A stretch of DNA of 64,000 nt from Halichondria panicea (GCF_963675165.1 NC_087388.1:1528800-1592799), one strand, 5' to 3'. Shown: positions 50,294-62,500, counted from the first letter of the stretch. The notes: generated by a model not told the origin, from the letters alone. Numbers and translations are program-made.

Positions 50294-50449
50294 CCGTTTA
50301 GCGGGTATATTTCGAGGGTAGCGGTTAGAAATTAAGGTTTTCGTGGAATAGCAGTCTTTTCGTGGGTATAAAAAAAAACCGGTACATGCTTAATTAGAAA
50401 ACCACAAACATTTATACCCTCGGAATATACCCTCTGTATAATAATACGG
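50294..50449. mobile_element. TA-flanked MITE inside pseudogene intron 2
   Basis: CCGTTTAGCGGGTATATTTC and the approximate complement ending ATACGG are flanked by TA (50292-50293, 50450-50451). 156 bp, non-coding, mariner-type footprint; similar in style to 16610-16826 but a different sequence. Confidence 0.6.
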
Positions 50450-50722
50450 TATATATAGCTATAATTATAGCTATAATTATTCATTTATTCTATTGTAGAC
50501 GTGCTTCTACACAAGAAAAGCATTATCGAAAACAATCATCTGTCCGTCCTGACGATAAAATTTTCTCCAATCATTTGCTGCCATCATTGGCTCTCGTTGG
50601 CAGTGTCTTACATTTCCCCTCTCCCTCACTTCTGAAAACATTGTGAGCATCAAGAGAGAGACAACCAGATGACAAGCACTCGTCATGCTACATGGTCATA
50701 CACTTTCCGTGTTTCATATCTG

Positions 50723-51595
50723 TACCACATTATGTGTAGATTTAACTGCATGCATTCACATACTGTAGATATAGCTGTTCAATCCAATTAACACATGTTT
50801 GTGTCACTGAACTTTCAGAACTCATGCCTTGCCACTTAAGCAATACTGCTGCACTTCCAATTGTCATTTTTTCTACTGATATAATTATATGCAACATCTT
50901 ACGTCCTTCAAAATTAGCACATTTTTGTTACTAGCTACTGTACAGTTATTCTAATGTTGTCAATTCTGACATGAATGAAATGAATTTTTGCACTCAGTTC
51001 TATAGCTAATGGCCGGTTGTGCATGCAATGTCATGACTTAATTATGTACTGTGTTATTCATCAGTCACTGCCTCTGTTTTAATATTCTCGGATCCAGATT
51101 GGCTTTAGCTTATTAATGCCATATCTACCCCCATACACCAATTCGGTTATCCTGACACATGACATAATTATACGCCAGCTAAGTGTGTAGGACATGATAT
51201 AATTGCGCCAACAGAACCTATACATTCAGTATGAGTTATTCATAACTTCCTTTCCAGTTCCAGTAACTGTTACATTTAAATGTCATGCAAGTATATACAC
51301 ATCAATAATTCAATAAATGCGCATCATAAAAACTCAATATTAGTAAAAGCAGGAGTTCATTAAATATAAGTACTAAAAAGTTAATACACATGTGCACTAT
51401 ATACAGCTTCTTTGTTGTGCGCAGGGCCCCTTGCTCTGGCCTTGCCCTTTTGCTTTGTATTTGCCATGGCTGTCAAATTCCAGTGGATCAAAGTTTGCAA
51501 TTGGAACCTTCCTTTAAAGTTCCTGGATCCGCCACTGCTCTGTATCACTTATTCGCTCTTGCAGTGAGGCCGAGGGTCAGAAAGTTGTCAGTGTT
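50723..51595. other. Intergenic, repeat-derived
   Basis: AT-rich. A right end of the CAGTGGCGG family (ggatccgccactg) lies at about 51525-51537 without a matching left end. No gene supported. Confidence 0.45.
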
Positions 51596-51597
51596 CA

Positions 51598-52003
51598 GTT
51601 TAGCAGTCATATTTAATGCAAACAGTCATCAGTGCATGCTGGGGGTCACGGGGTGAGTACATATTGCACATGTATATATAGAAGTGTACTGCACCATCAT
51701 TAAGCCTGTTCAGGCTCTTGTATAGCTTCAAAACGGTTGTCACACAAGCATTGTTTCCTCTTTTGATATACGCTATATAACACTGGAGCATGATAGAAAG
51801 CAAGCACACACTGTATATCTTCATTTTCAAAACAGGTTGCTGGGTTGTCAACGTTTTTCTTGCCTTTTTTCTTGTGTGTCCAGTCAGTCAGTTCTTGATG
51901 TGGCCTTTCCCTGCAGAAATAGAGCAGTCTGAACACATTCAAAATGTGTGCAATTGAAAACACACACAATAGAGCACTGTCAATCCTATATGACTGGTTG
52001 TAC
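51598..52003 (-). repeat. Hairpin-led repeat, longest copy, with possible exon
   Basis: Read on minus, it starts gtacaaccagtcatatagga (52003) and matches 58195-58325, including 'ctgcagggaaaggccacatcaagaa'. Downstream is an open stretch with a Lys-rich segment after a consensus-like acceptor (ttctgcag|g). No domain recognised; possibly a degenerate exon of a mobile element. Confidence 0.5.
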
Positions 52004-52645
52004 TAAGATCAATCTACAGTACTTGAGTGTACATTTTCGAGCACCTACTCTATGTCTTCTAATATCCAACAATACATGACTTACATCACCCGTTTTAGAT
52101 GAATACAGTGAATCAAATGACCAGATGTGCGATTGACAAAACCGCATGATGTGTGTGACTTGACAGAATCTAAACATTCGAGTAATGTGTGGGCATGCAT
52201 GCAAGAGTATACTCTTGGTATGGGTTAGTCACCACATCCATTTGATTTCCAGTTTTTATAATCTGTTTGACTAAACATGAATATTTCATGAGAATTGTTT
52301 TGCTGTCTGTAAAAAGCAGTTTTGCTGCTAAACATCAACTATTTTCGGAGCATTGATTGTGCAAACGCATTATTTTATGCTCGTGTGTATTGGTAGACCT
52401 ATCATTTACCTGCATGTTTATCTAGCTATAAAGATACCTGATAAGGAGTATCCTATTCCCACCCACATACCGCATTCTAAACTATTATCTGTTGATGTAG
52501 TTGTACAAACTGTCAAGTAGGAAACATATTGAGTCCCATATATCAAAATTCTTTTTTTAATAAACATAAGCTCCGTTTGTTTACACGACACCTATAATCC
52601 GGGTCGAATCCGAATTGACTCTGCATGGGTCAGATTTTTCTGAGT
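52004..52645. other. Intergenic, no supported gene
   Basis: AT-rich; I see nothing with coding or repeat support. Confidence 0.4.
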
Positions 52646-52764
52646 AGTGGGCATAGCTGTGTGTGTTTGTATGTATATAGAGTGTTACAGCTGCATGCTC
52701 AGTGATAAATGAAGTGCAAGTAAGAGTTTCTATAGGCTCCTAACGTTTTCTTAGATTGCAATTA

Positions 52765-53071
52765 GGCCACTCCAAATGAGACTGTAGTTTCCCGTCAGAG
52801 ACTCTAGTAAATTATATGCGGGTGTGAGCAGTATTATCATTATTCATTACTATGAATTCATTATAAATGTGTTGCGTCATCAATGAATTTAATTAATCAC
52901 ACCCACAAAAATGTTACTATACACACATACACCCACAAACAGTAAACAGAAAAGTAATTTCAATATTTCATTGGATAATTAGAGAAATAATGGCCATAAT
53001 GACTATTAATGCGGTAGCTAAAGCAGGAAGCGCGAGTTGGACGGGAAACTACAGTCTCATTTGGAGTGGGC
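52765..53071 (-). mobile_element. PIF/Harbinger-like MITE, copy 2
   Basis: Same ends and interior as 31991-32307 in reverse orientation; flanked by TTA (52762-52764, 53072-53074). 307 bp. Confidence 0.8.
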
Positions 53072-53135
53072 TTAGTGCATTTGCATTATACCGTAAATTA
53101 ATGAATTTACAGCGCCAGACAAATTAATCAGTTCC

Positions 53136-53693
53136 ACCATAGATAGAAGAGTAAGAGGGATTTGCAACGGAAGCAGTTCACGTGATCATTTTACATTGAA
53201 CCTGCAGTAAAACCTCGAAAACTATCCGCGTTACGCCCTATAAACGAGGCTATTTTGCTGGGTAACTCGCTCAAAATAATAAAGTTGTGTTTTCTCGAGA
53301 CATAATCTTTTTCAGCAATTTATAACACGCCCAGTCTGTGAGACACGTGTTGTACTTGATAATGACTGACCACACCCAGTAAAAAGGGACATTCCAGTAA
53401 AGTTTTAGGCGAACAGCTACTATTTATAGTCTTGTATTGCTAAAACGTGTAAGCGTGCTGGTTATAACTGCTAAAATAGGTATAGACCTTTAAATATGAG
53501 TGAGTTGCACAGACTGAGCATAATTATATGCTTGTGGTATATTATGCACTGTGTGTAGTTATAGATCACCAGCTCCGGACCACGCCCATCTACAGCTTTA
53601 GTTTCTTGACACAGCCTCGATTAATCCGCGGGTAAGCGGATGTTACATTAGGGTACTTCCGTTACCAATCCCTCTTCCTCTTCTATCTATGGT
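53136..53693 (-). mobile_element. Terminal-inverted-repeat element, short copy
   Basis: ACCATAGATAGAAGAG...and complement ends; a shorter, inverted relative of 34511-35443, sharing 'cctcgtttatagggcgtaacgc' (read on minus). It lacks about 400 bp of interior. Confidence 0.65.
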
Positions 53694-54459
53694 TCCACTT
53701 TTCAGTGGTGCATCTTTTAGAACCCCAGCTGGTGCCTGGCTTATTACAGTTATTATAGTATAGACATTTTAGAGAAAATGGGCGTGGTCTAGCTCAGTCA
53801 CTTGCTAGCTGTACGTTGAGAGCTTACTCGTGAACAACATTCATGGACTGTAGCGATAGGTCAGACAACTGTTCAGTATAGTGTGATGATGGCTTGATGT
53901 CTCAAACCTTTACATGTATAAGCGCCCGAAAAAATAATTACAGGAATGGTAGGCACTTCTTTTAGGACCTCAAAAATTATGCTGATACTGACATGGCGCT
54001 GTAATTACTTTAATGCTTTGTTCTCGAGATATAGCTAGGTTTGCTTATAGATTGAAGAGTTAAAACTCTTTAATCTATGGTTTACTAACTCAAAAGGCGT
54101 TTGCAGACCTTCATCAGACAGACTCGTGTATAGCAACACCTGTTCGAACAAAGTTTCTATTCAACTTATGAGTTAGCCTTGCACTATATAAAGTGCTAGC
54201 TGTTTGTTAGCTATACTCAGAAAAGAGCTCGAATTTTTAAGTGGACAAAATTTACATTGTAGATCTACACAGTCGTACTTCTATCATTGAAGACCATGAC
54301 ATTCATCAAGCGGGCCATCATAATTATATAGACTTCTGTTTCCACTCTTCTATAATAAATGTGTGTGTTTTGTCAAACAATATAAGTAATTGTGGTCGAT
54401 CATTACCCACTCTTTGAGTTTGCATGGAGCAAAATTAAATGCAAAAATGTTCATCATTA

Positions 54460-54843
54460 CAGTGGCGGATCTAGAGGGGGTTCTTTGGGTTCAATTGAAC
54501 CCCCCTTTGAGAAAGAAGTGAGTGGGAGGCTCAAGCAACTAATTAGCAAGTTGTTCCTTTCTTACTACCTTTCACATGCACTTCTCACTAACCTTTATAG
54601 TCCTTGTTAGTCCTGCGAAGGTTTGTCTGTGCAGTTTCAGTGACTATGAAGTCTCCAGCGTATAGTGCATACAGATTGCTTATGAAAAGTGATAACCTTT
54701 TTTTTAGGAAAAAATTCGGTGTTGTGTTAATGCATATGCTCACTGTTTCGAAGAAGTGACGACCTTTTTTTTAGGTAAAATAACAGTCCTTGACCCGCTC
54801 AGAGCCCTGGAACCCCCTTTCAAGAATCCTGTATCCGCCACTG
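54460..54843. mobile_element. CAGTGGCGGATCTAG-ended element, copy 2
   Basis: Flanked by CATTA (54455-54459, 54844-54848), with the same termini as 36124-36490. 384 bp; contains a duplicated 'acctttttttaggaaaaa/acctttttttttaggtaaaa' pair. Confidence 0.75.
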
Positions 54844-54915
54844 CATTATGATGTGTGTATAAAAGCTATTAGCTTTATGTTATGTAGCTTTTGGTATCTC
54901 CACCGAGGCATCAGC

Positions 54916-55264
54916 ACCCGCGGTGCTTTCATTTTTCTAGCTGTAAGGTTGTGTCAAATTAACGGAAGTTAGCTTTCGTCCAAGGTGCCAGTACATGCAG
55001 ACAAGACATCAGCTAGAATTGATCCTAGATTAGGTTTTGACTGGGAGCGATTTGGCCCATTCAAGTTGTCACTGGTTAGTAGACTTGTCCCACATATTGG
55101 TGTGTGCAATTTGTAAGAATCAATGTGTTCGTGAATTGCATGAACATTTTATAAAATTAATGATGCAGTGCGACTTACTCCGTATATAGAGATCAGTATA
55201 AAAGAATTTAATCATGTGATTTTTCTGTAAGTTAATTTCTGTCACAATGCATATAGTTCCATAA
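54916..55264. other. 5' flank of P4
   Basis: AT-rich, no gene. Presumably includes the P4 promoter; not similar by eye to the P2/P3 flank. Confidence 0.4.
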
Positions 55265-58195
55265 ATGGCTGATGACAGCCAGTCAAGTGATACTCTCCTG
55301 CACACTGCTGCAAGCTGTGGGGACTTAGATGAGGTCAAAGAGCTGTTGAAAACGAAGCAATATGAAGTGGACGTCAGAAACTCACACAACCAAACATCTC
55401 TTCATCTTGCATGTGCTAATGGTCATCTCGATACGGTTTGGACACTAGTCAATGACTTTGGTGCTGACATAGGAGCTTCTGATTATGGCAGAAATACACC
55501 ATTGCTTATTTCTGCCAAGAACAAGCGTGTGCAAATAATTATCATGTTGATCCTATTATCACTGTATGGAAACAACAACTGTTTCTTTAGTTACAGTGAG
55601 ATGGATTCTCATGACGTTAAAATCTTTGAGGATGTCCTCTTCGAGTATTATAATGATTCTGAGGCTGTGGAGAAAACTATGCATCTGATAGGCAAATACT
55701 TTGTTGATGACATTCGATTCAAGGATTATAAAGATGATGGCTTTATTACATTGTTTGTAGCTGCATCACTTGGTCTCAAAGACTTGCTTAACCGTTTAGT
55801 TACAGAGAAAAAAACAGACCTAAATAAAAAAGGGTTCTATGGCTTGTCTGTTCTCCACGGTGCCTGTGTTGGAGGACACGTACTGCTCACAGAGAACCTT
55901 ATTTCAGAACATGGTATGGACCTTTCACAGAAAGATAACAGCGGGTATTCAATTTTGCAATACGCTGCATCAATTGGGATTCCCTATTCATTCAATGGTG
56001 GTCATATAGAACTGATAGATAAACTGGTATTGGAATATGGCCTCGATATTGGAGATAGAGATAAACATGGAGACACACCTCTACATATGGCAGCCTACGA
56101 AGGACGTGTTGAAACAGTGAGACACCTGATCAGTAAGTACAGTGCTGATGTTGAATGCACTAATAATCAGAACAATACACCATTGATGCTAGCTGCACTG
56201 AATGGTAATTCAGATGTTTTGGATGCGTTAGTCAAAGAATTCAACAGTAGTTGTCATGTTCGAGGATACAATCGTCGTACACTCCTTCACTACGCATGCC
56301 AGGGTGGCCATATAGAACTAATAGATAAATTGGTGACGGAATATGGCCTCGATTCTACAGATAGAGATGATGATGGATGCACACCTCTACATATTGCAGC
56401 CACGTCCGGACGTGTTGAAGCAGTGAGACACCTGATCATTAAGCACAGTGCTGATGTTGAATGCACTAATAACCAAAACAGTACACCATTGATGCTAGCT
56501 GCACTGAATGGTAATTCAGATGTTTTGGATGCGTTAGTCAAAGAATTCAACAGTAGTTGTCATGTTCGAGGATACAATCGTCGTACACTCCTTCACTATG
56601 CATGCAAGGGTGGCCATATAGAACTGATTGATAAACTGGTGCTGGAATATGGCCTCGATTCTACAGATAGAGATGATGATGGAAACACACCTCTACATAT
56701 TGCAGCATTGTACGGACATGTTGAAACAGTGAGACACCTGCTCAGTAAGTACAGTGCTGATGTTGATTGCACCAGTAAGCAAAACAGTACACCATTGATG
56801 CTAGCTGCACTGAATGGTAATTCAGATGTTTTGGATGCGTTAGTCAAAGAATTCAACAGCAGTTGTCATGTTCGAGGTTACAAAGGTCGTATTCCCCTCC
56901 ATTACGCATGTCATGGTGGTCACATAGAACTGGTAGACAAACTGGTGACAGAATATGGCCTCAATGTCGGAATTAGAGATAATGATGGTGACACACCTCT
57001 ACATATTGCAGCCATGCAAGGACATGTTGAAACAGTGAGACGCCTGATCAGTAAGCACAGTGCTGATGTTGATTGTTCTAATAATCAGAACGCTACTCCA
57101 TTGATGCTAGCTGTACTGCACAAACATGTGACTGTTTTGGATGTGCTAGTCAAAGAATTCAACAGCAGTTTTCATGTCCGAGATCACAATGGTCAAACTC
57201 TCCTTCACTATGTATGCAATGGTGGTCATATTGAAATGATAGACAAACTGGTGTTGGAATTTGGCCTCGATCTCAAAGATAGAGACAGTAAAGGAAACAC
57301 ACCTCTACATATTGCAGCCTGGTTCGGTCATGTTGAAGTAGTGAGACACCTGATCAGTAAGCATAGTGCTGAAATTGATTGCACTAATAACGAGAACAAT
57401 ACTCCATTAATGATAGCTGCACTGAGGGATCATCCCCATGTTTTGGATACGTTAGTCAAAGAATTCAATAGCAATCGTCATGTCCGATACCAAGGTTATA
57501 CTCTCCTTCACTCTTCGTGCAGGCGTGGCCATATAAAACTGATAGACAAACTGGTAATTAAATATGGCCTCAATGTCAGAGATAGAGATAATGATGGAAA
57601 CACACCTCTACATATTGCAGCCATGAAAGGACATGTTGAAACAGTGATACTTCTGATTAAGAAGTACGGCGCTGATATCGATTCCATTAATAATAAGAAT
57701 AATACACCATTGATGCTAGCTGCGCAGACTGGTAATACAGGTGTTGTGGATGCGTTAGTCAAACAAATTGAAAGCAGTTGTAAAGTCCGAGGATATAATG
57801 GTCGCACTCTCCTTCATCAAGCATGTTATCGTGGTCATATAGAACTGATAGACAAACTGGTGATGGACTATGGCCATGATCCCTCAGATAGAGATGATAA
57901 TGGAGACACACCTCTACATATTGCAGCTTCTAGAGGTCATGTTAACACAGTGCAGCACCTGATTATTAAGCACAGTGCTGATATTCATTGCACTAACAAT
58001 AGCAACAACACTCCATTGGAGATAGCTATACTCAATGATCATGTGCTTGTTTTGGATGCGTTAGTCAAAAAATTCAACGAAAGTCATCATGTCCGAGTCC
58101 GAGGTTGTACTGTTCTTCACTATGCATGCGATCGTGGCCATATAAAACTGATAGACAAACTGATGATGGAATATCATCTTAAGCTCACAGATTAG
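55265..58195 (+). CDS. P4 N-terminal half: ANK solenoid, truncated by insertion
   Basis: Start MADDSQS as in P1. 976 codons of ANK repeats (about 27) including the N-terminal spacer, closing at an in-frame TAG (58193-58195) that is the first codon of an inserted sequence. The interrupted motif LTD continues as RDSDGNTPLH at 59596, in the same frame. As read, P4 can make an ANK-only protein of 976 residues unless the insertion is spliced out. I found no GT-AG pair that would restore frame. The ANK framework and variable positions are as in the other paralogs. Confidence 0.85.
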   Translation: MADDSQSSDTLLHTAASCGDLDEVKELLKTKQYEVDVRNSHNQTSLHLACANGHLDTVWTLVNDFGADIGASDYGRNTPLLISAKNKRVQIIIMLILLSLYGNNNCFFSYSEMDSHDVKIFEDVLFEYYNDSEAVEKTMHLIGKYFVDDIRFKDYKDDGFITLFVAASLGLKDLLNRLVTEKKTDLNKKGFYGLSVLHGACVGGHVLLTENLISEHGMDLSQKDNSGYSILQYAASIGIPYSFNGGHIELIDKLVLEYGLDIGDRDKHGDTPLHMAAYEGRVETVRHLISKYSADVECTNNQNNTPLMLAALNGNSDVLDALVKEFNSSCHVRGYNRRTLLHYACQGGHIELIDKLVTEYGLDSTDRDDDGCTPLHIAATSGRVEAVRHLIIKHSADVECTNNQNSTPLMLAALNGNSDVLDALVKEFNSSCHVRGYNRRTLLHYACKGGHIELIDKLVLEYGLDSTDRDDDGNTPLHIAALYGHVETVRHLLSKYSADVDCTSKQNSTPLMLAALNGNSDVLDALVKEFNSSCHVRGYKGRIPLHYACHGGHIELVDKLVTEYGLNVGIRDNDGDTPLHIAAMQGHVETVRRLISKHSADVDCSNNQNATPLMLAVLHKHVTVLDVLVKEFNSSFHVRDHNGQTLLHYVCNGGHIEMIDKLVLEFGLDLKDRDSKGNTPLHIAAWFGHVEVVRHLISKHSAEIDCTNNENNTPLMIAALRDHPHVLDTLVKEFNSNRHVRYQGYTLLHSSCRRGHIKLIDKLVIKYGLNVRDRDNDGNTPLHIAAMKGHVETVILLIKKYGADIDSINNKNNTPLMLAAQTGNTGVVDALVKQIESSCKVRGYNGRTLLHQACYRGHIELIDKLVMDYGHDPSDRDDNGDTPLHIAASRGHVNTVQHLIIKHSADIHCTNNSNNTPLEIAILNDHVLVLDALVKKFNESHHVRVRGCTVLHYACDRGHIKLIDKLMMEYHLKLTD

Positions 58196-59595
58196 TAAAA
58201 CCAGTAGGTTTTACATAGGATTGGCAGTGGGTTTGCCCGTGTTTAGCAATATTTCAATTATTTTGACTCGTGTTCAAACTGTTCTATCTCTGCAGGGAAA
58301 GGCCACATCAAGAAACTGGCTGAACAGATAGTTTATTTAGCCTTTTCTCTCTTTGTATCTCTCATTTCATAATCCATGAACATTTTAATGAATGAATATT
58401 TTCATTTTAAAAATTGCACTATTTCGACGTTTCACCGCTCTTTGTCTGACTGACTAAGTAAGTAAGTGAGTAAGTAAGTAAGTTTCTTGCCCAGCATTTA
58501 CTCCAAGTACAGCCATCTCCAGGACATTCTGCACAGGGTTTCCAAACGACTACAACCTGGATTACAAAGCGCTTCTTCAGATTTGCGATTGCTTCCACGA
58601 GGCAGATGACCTCTCAGTCTCTATTTCTCTTACCTAGACAATTCCGCCATCTTTAATGACTCAGCAATTGCGTTGTGGCCAATAATAATAGATAGGCGTG
58701 GCTAATAAACCGTGCGCCTAAAATCAGTGCAGCAGTGCTTTTCCAGAGCCTGAGGTGTTCCTTTTCTTCACACTGTTCAGCTCTAGCTCCCTTTCTCTGA
58801 CAGGCATGCTATATGCACTGGCTAGATATCATGCTCTTAAAATGGCTGTCATTTAATACTGATTCGCAAATTCAACATAATTATCAAGCAATAAATTATT
58901 ACTCATTATACTATAATTATTAGTCCAGAGATATTCTAGAAGATATCTGATTAGTCCTGTCTTCTCTTCTTGTACTGCCTCTTGACGTTCCACTTATGCA
59001 TGTCATGATACGTAAACTGTACTGAAAAAGAAAGGGAATCCGACTAGAAAAACATTTGCAATGTGAAAAATTGCTAGGATTGGCCAGGGGAACCACAAAA
59101 AAGCGTGGGAACAAGAAATCAGACGAGAGCATAACTCCAATCCGTTACAACGTCATGAACATGTACAATACATAGTATATTAAATAATAGACTGTGTTCC
59201 AGATCCACCTATCAGCTTCCATCCACCACATCATTCCATGCAGTCACCAGTACGGTCCGTGCATGTTACTACGCATGGATGGACTGTGTGTACCTGTGCT
59301 CAACACTGCATGTATTAGGAACATCAATTCATCACAAATCATCATGATTATGTGCCCCACATTCTAAAATGGATGTATAATAAATATATATAGGGATTGG
59401 TCATCACTCCACCAGTAAAAATTGCGTGGCATATTGGCTGGGAAAACATGGGAAAACTACCAGTATATACATGTGATTGACGTTGTAACGGATTGGAGTT
59501 ATGCTCTCGTCTGATTTCTTGTTCCCACGCTTTTTTGTGGTTCCCCTGGCCAATCCTAGCAATTTTTCACATTGCAAATGTTTTTCTAGTCGGAT
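58196..59595. mobile_element. 1.4-kb insertion splitting P4
   Basis: Removing 58193-59595 exactly restores the ANK reading frame; GAT flanks both sides (58190-58192, 59593-59595). It begins with the hairpin-led repeat (58195-58325), holds a TAAG microsatellite (58453-58484), and ends with a long perfect inverted repeat (59038-59595). The mixed content suggests a composite or sequential insertion. Confidence 0.7.
59038..59595. repeat. Perfect 118-bp inverted repeat, 322-bp spacer
   Basis: Arms 59038-59155 and 59478-59595 are exact reverse complements as far as I can read. The outer edge of the right arm coincides with the point where P4 coding sequence resumes. It is a young foldback or terminal-inverted-repeat element. 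Confidence 0.85.
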
Positions 59596-62500
59596 AGAGA
59601 TAGTGATGGAAACACACCTCTACACATTGCAGCCATTAAAGGACATGTTGAAACAGTGAGACACTTGATTATTCAGCACAAAGTTGAAACCAATATCACT
59701 AACAATAAGAACTCTACCCCATTGTGTTTAGCAGCTAAAGGTGGGCACCAGGTTGTGCTTCATGCTCTGATTGAAGAGTTCCATTGCAGTCCACATATCA
59801 GAGGCTACAATGGTCGAACTCTGCTTCACTATGCTTGCAAATATGGCCATATAGAAACTTTAAACATTTTAATATCAAAATATAAGGTGGATTCAACAAT
59901 TAGAGACAACAATGGGAACACACCTCTGCATATTTTCTGTCATGTACCTCATACTGAAGAAGAGAAGCTGAGAACAATCCTTTGCGAGTACCAGTACTGG
60001 ACAGTGTTTCAAGTTAATAATAATGGTAACACCCCTCTTCACACAGCAACTCTATATGAACAAACTTATTGTGCACGCTTACTATTACAGAAATACAATG
60101 CTCCACTTTTTGTGCGAAACAAGGATGGGAAGACCGCCCTTGATTTAGCGAAAGCTCAGAAAAGCCACGAAATTGTTACAGTTTTCAAAAATTATAATTC
60201 CGAAATCCAATCAATCTATCGGCAACTAAACAAACTTTCTCAGCGAGCGTTTAGTGGTGAGAAAAATCTCACCAGAATATTTGTTGTAGGTCATCCAGGT
60301 GCAGGGAAATCCACGCTTGTTGAAACTCTCAAAACAGAAGGTTTGATCAGCTACTTCAGCACATCAACTGTTGCCCCCCACACTGCAGGCATTGTTCCGA
60401 GTACTTATGACAGTAGTGTTTATGGAAGAATGATACTCTATGATTTTGCTGGTGATTCCGAGTACTACTCCTCACATGCTGCAATTATGGAGTCAATCAA
60501 CACATCGAAAGGAAGTAATATCTATTTGATAATTTGTGATTTGAGTAAAGGTAAAGAAGCTGCTGATACGAAATACAGGTATTGGCTTTCATTTCTATCC
60601 TACAATATTAAGCAATTCTCAAACACAGTTATTTTACCAGTGGGAAGCCATGCTGATGTCATTAAAAAAGCATCAGTGGAAGAAGTATTATATAAACTGG
60701 ACAGTACATCACAACATTTCTGTAGCAGTTCCAAGATCGATCATTTTAACATCGAACAAAGTGTTGCTCTTGATTGTCGTAAACGAGGAGCTGTAGTAAA
60801 CGATATAAAGAAACTTACTAAGAGATTCTCTGAATCAGTATCCCCCATTGGACTTTCCCCTGAGACAAGCACTCTCTTGGGATTGTTGAAGAAAGACTTT
60901 GAACATGTCCCAGCTTGCAAAGTAAGCCTCCTTATCTCTCACATTGAAGAGACTGGAATTCCGCTGCCACTAAATTCTTCATCACTATACACTCTCATAA
61001 GAGAGTTACATGATTTGGGTCTACTAATGGTGATAGAGAGAGAAGGGGATTCCATTGAGAGCCACATAATCATTCTCAAGATATCAACATTCACATCGGA
61101 TGTACACAAAAAACTTTTTTCAGAGTCTGCTAAAGCTGACCTCACCAAGCACATCGATCAACTCAAGTTCAGCGTAGGCATTATTCCAGAATCACTACTG
61201 GAGAGAGTACTGCCAGAGTACATCACAAAAGAAAGTCTACTTAAACTGCAGTACTGTCAAGAAATCGAGAATTTGAACGTGGAAGAGGACCACAATGTTT
61301 CTCAACTCACTTCGGGGCCAGTACCAACAGAAAGTACCACTAAAGAGAAATCTTATTTATTTTTCCCTGCTCTATGTGATCTCAAACTCGAGGAAATTCA
61401 ATGGCCTAAATCCGAATTTGATAGGGTAACTTTGGGATGGTATGCTAAATGTGATGCTGACAGCTTTGACTTCTTTCCAACACGATTTCTTCATGTGCTT
61501 ATTGTTCACCTCTCTCACAACTTTGCACTAAAACAAAGCTTGCCCACAAGCTCCACTACAGCTTCCGATTCTTTGATTGCTGAAATACATGCTGCCAATC
61601 CTAGCTGTCGTGTCTGGTCGACTGGTCTTCATTGGCTTATGAAGAACGGAGTTGAGGTATTTGTCGATATGCCTAAAGATGGTGATAGTAAAGAATTGAT
61701 TGTACTAGCAAGAAGTGACGTCCGAAATCAAGCCAAATGTTCCAACACTCTGCAACTAGTTATTCAAAAGGTAGTAGAAGCAAAAATGGAGTTCTGTGCT
61801 AGTATAGTGCCAACTGTTTACCTTCTTGATCCGAACGACCTCAAGGACAAACCTTTTACGAATGCTATAAATTCACCTAAATACGCTCTCAGAGATATCG
61901 AAGAAGCACTAGCAGAAGGCACTGAGGAAGTTGCCGATAAAGACAGACATTGCTTCTCCACTCCAATCAAAGATTGGATCAGCCCAACAAGATGGGCCAT
62001 ATCTTACTGGAGTAAGTTTCACGCACACATTATACCCACACACTTAATTTATTCGTTTGTTATTGTACTACAGATCTGTTTTTTCCAATGGATACCTTCT
62101 TGGTCCTTTCTGCTTTGCAAGAAGTAAAGGATGCTCAATGGAAACTGCTAGGAATGAGTCTTCCAACCCCCTGGAACAAATTAGATGACATTGAGAATAA
62201 TGACTCATCGTTCCCAGGTAATAATGCTAAGAAAGAAGAAGTAATTCGACTATGGATGTCTCAAGAACCAACCTGGATAGTGTTGGTAGAGGCTCTCAGT
62301 CAATCTGCATATGGATGGTCACAGAATTCTAGTCAAATCTCACAACAGCACAGTAAGTATCTCACAATCATTGGCTATAATGCCCTGCTTATTCATGCAT
62401 GCATTTTATAGATGTGCCTCTACAAAAGAAAATTCTCGAAAATGATTCATCTCTTCGTCCTGACAAGGACTTTCTCCAATCGTGTGCTGCCGTCATTGGC

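Larger units (their letters stand above)
47560..50722 (+). pseudogene. Old 3' gene relic, split by a 1.1-kb element
   Basis: Begins again at the late Roc breakpoint (cttctgtaacagctccaagattgatgat), carries the COR-core deletion, passes the W-x-x-G segment in broken form and reaches a donor-like ctggagtaagt near 48670. A TAGCCTCG element (48716-49850) follows. Beyond it are a broken second copy of the exon 1 end (about 49860-50000), exon 2 remnant (about 50068-50281) and exon 3 remnant (about 50500-50720). No function expected. Confidence 0.8.
52646..54915. repeat. TGCCTCGGTG-type element broken by three nested insertions
   Basis: The left part (about 52650-52750, 'tgaagtgcaagtaagagtttctatagg') and right parts (about 54000-54240, and 54390-54915 ending caccgaggcatcagcacccg) match consecutive pieces of 14961-15531. 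Between them lie the elements at 52765-53071, 53136-53693 and 54460-54843. This gives a readable order of insertion. Confidence 0.65.

Noticed and set aside
58193-59595. Ordinary spliceosomal intron in P4
   Set aside because: Using GTAAAA at 58195 with the available AG sites breaks the frame or makes a stop; content is repeat-derived with a perfect inverted repeat at one end.
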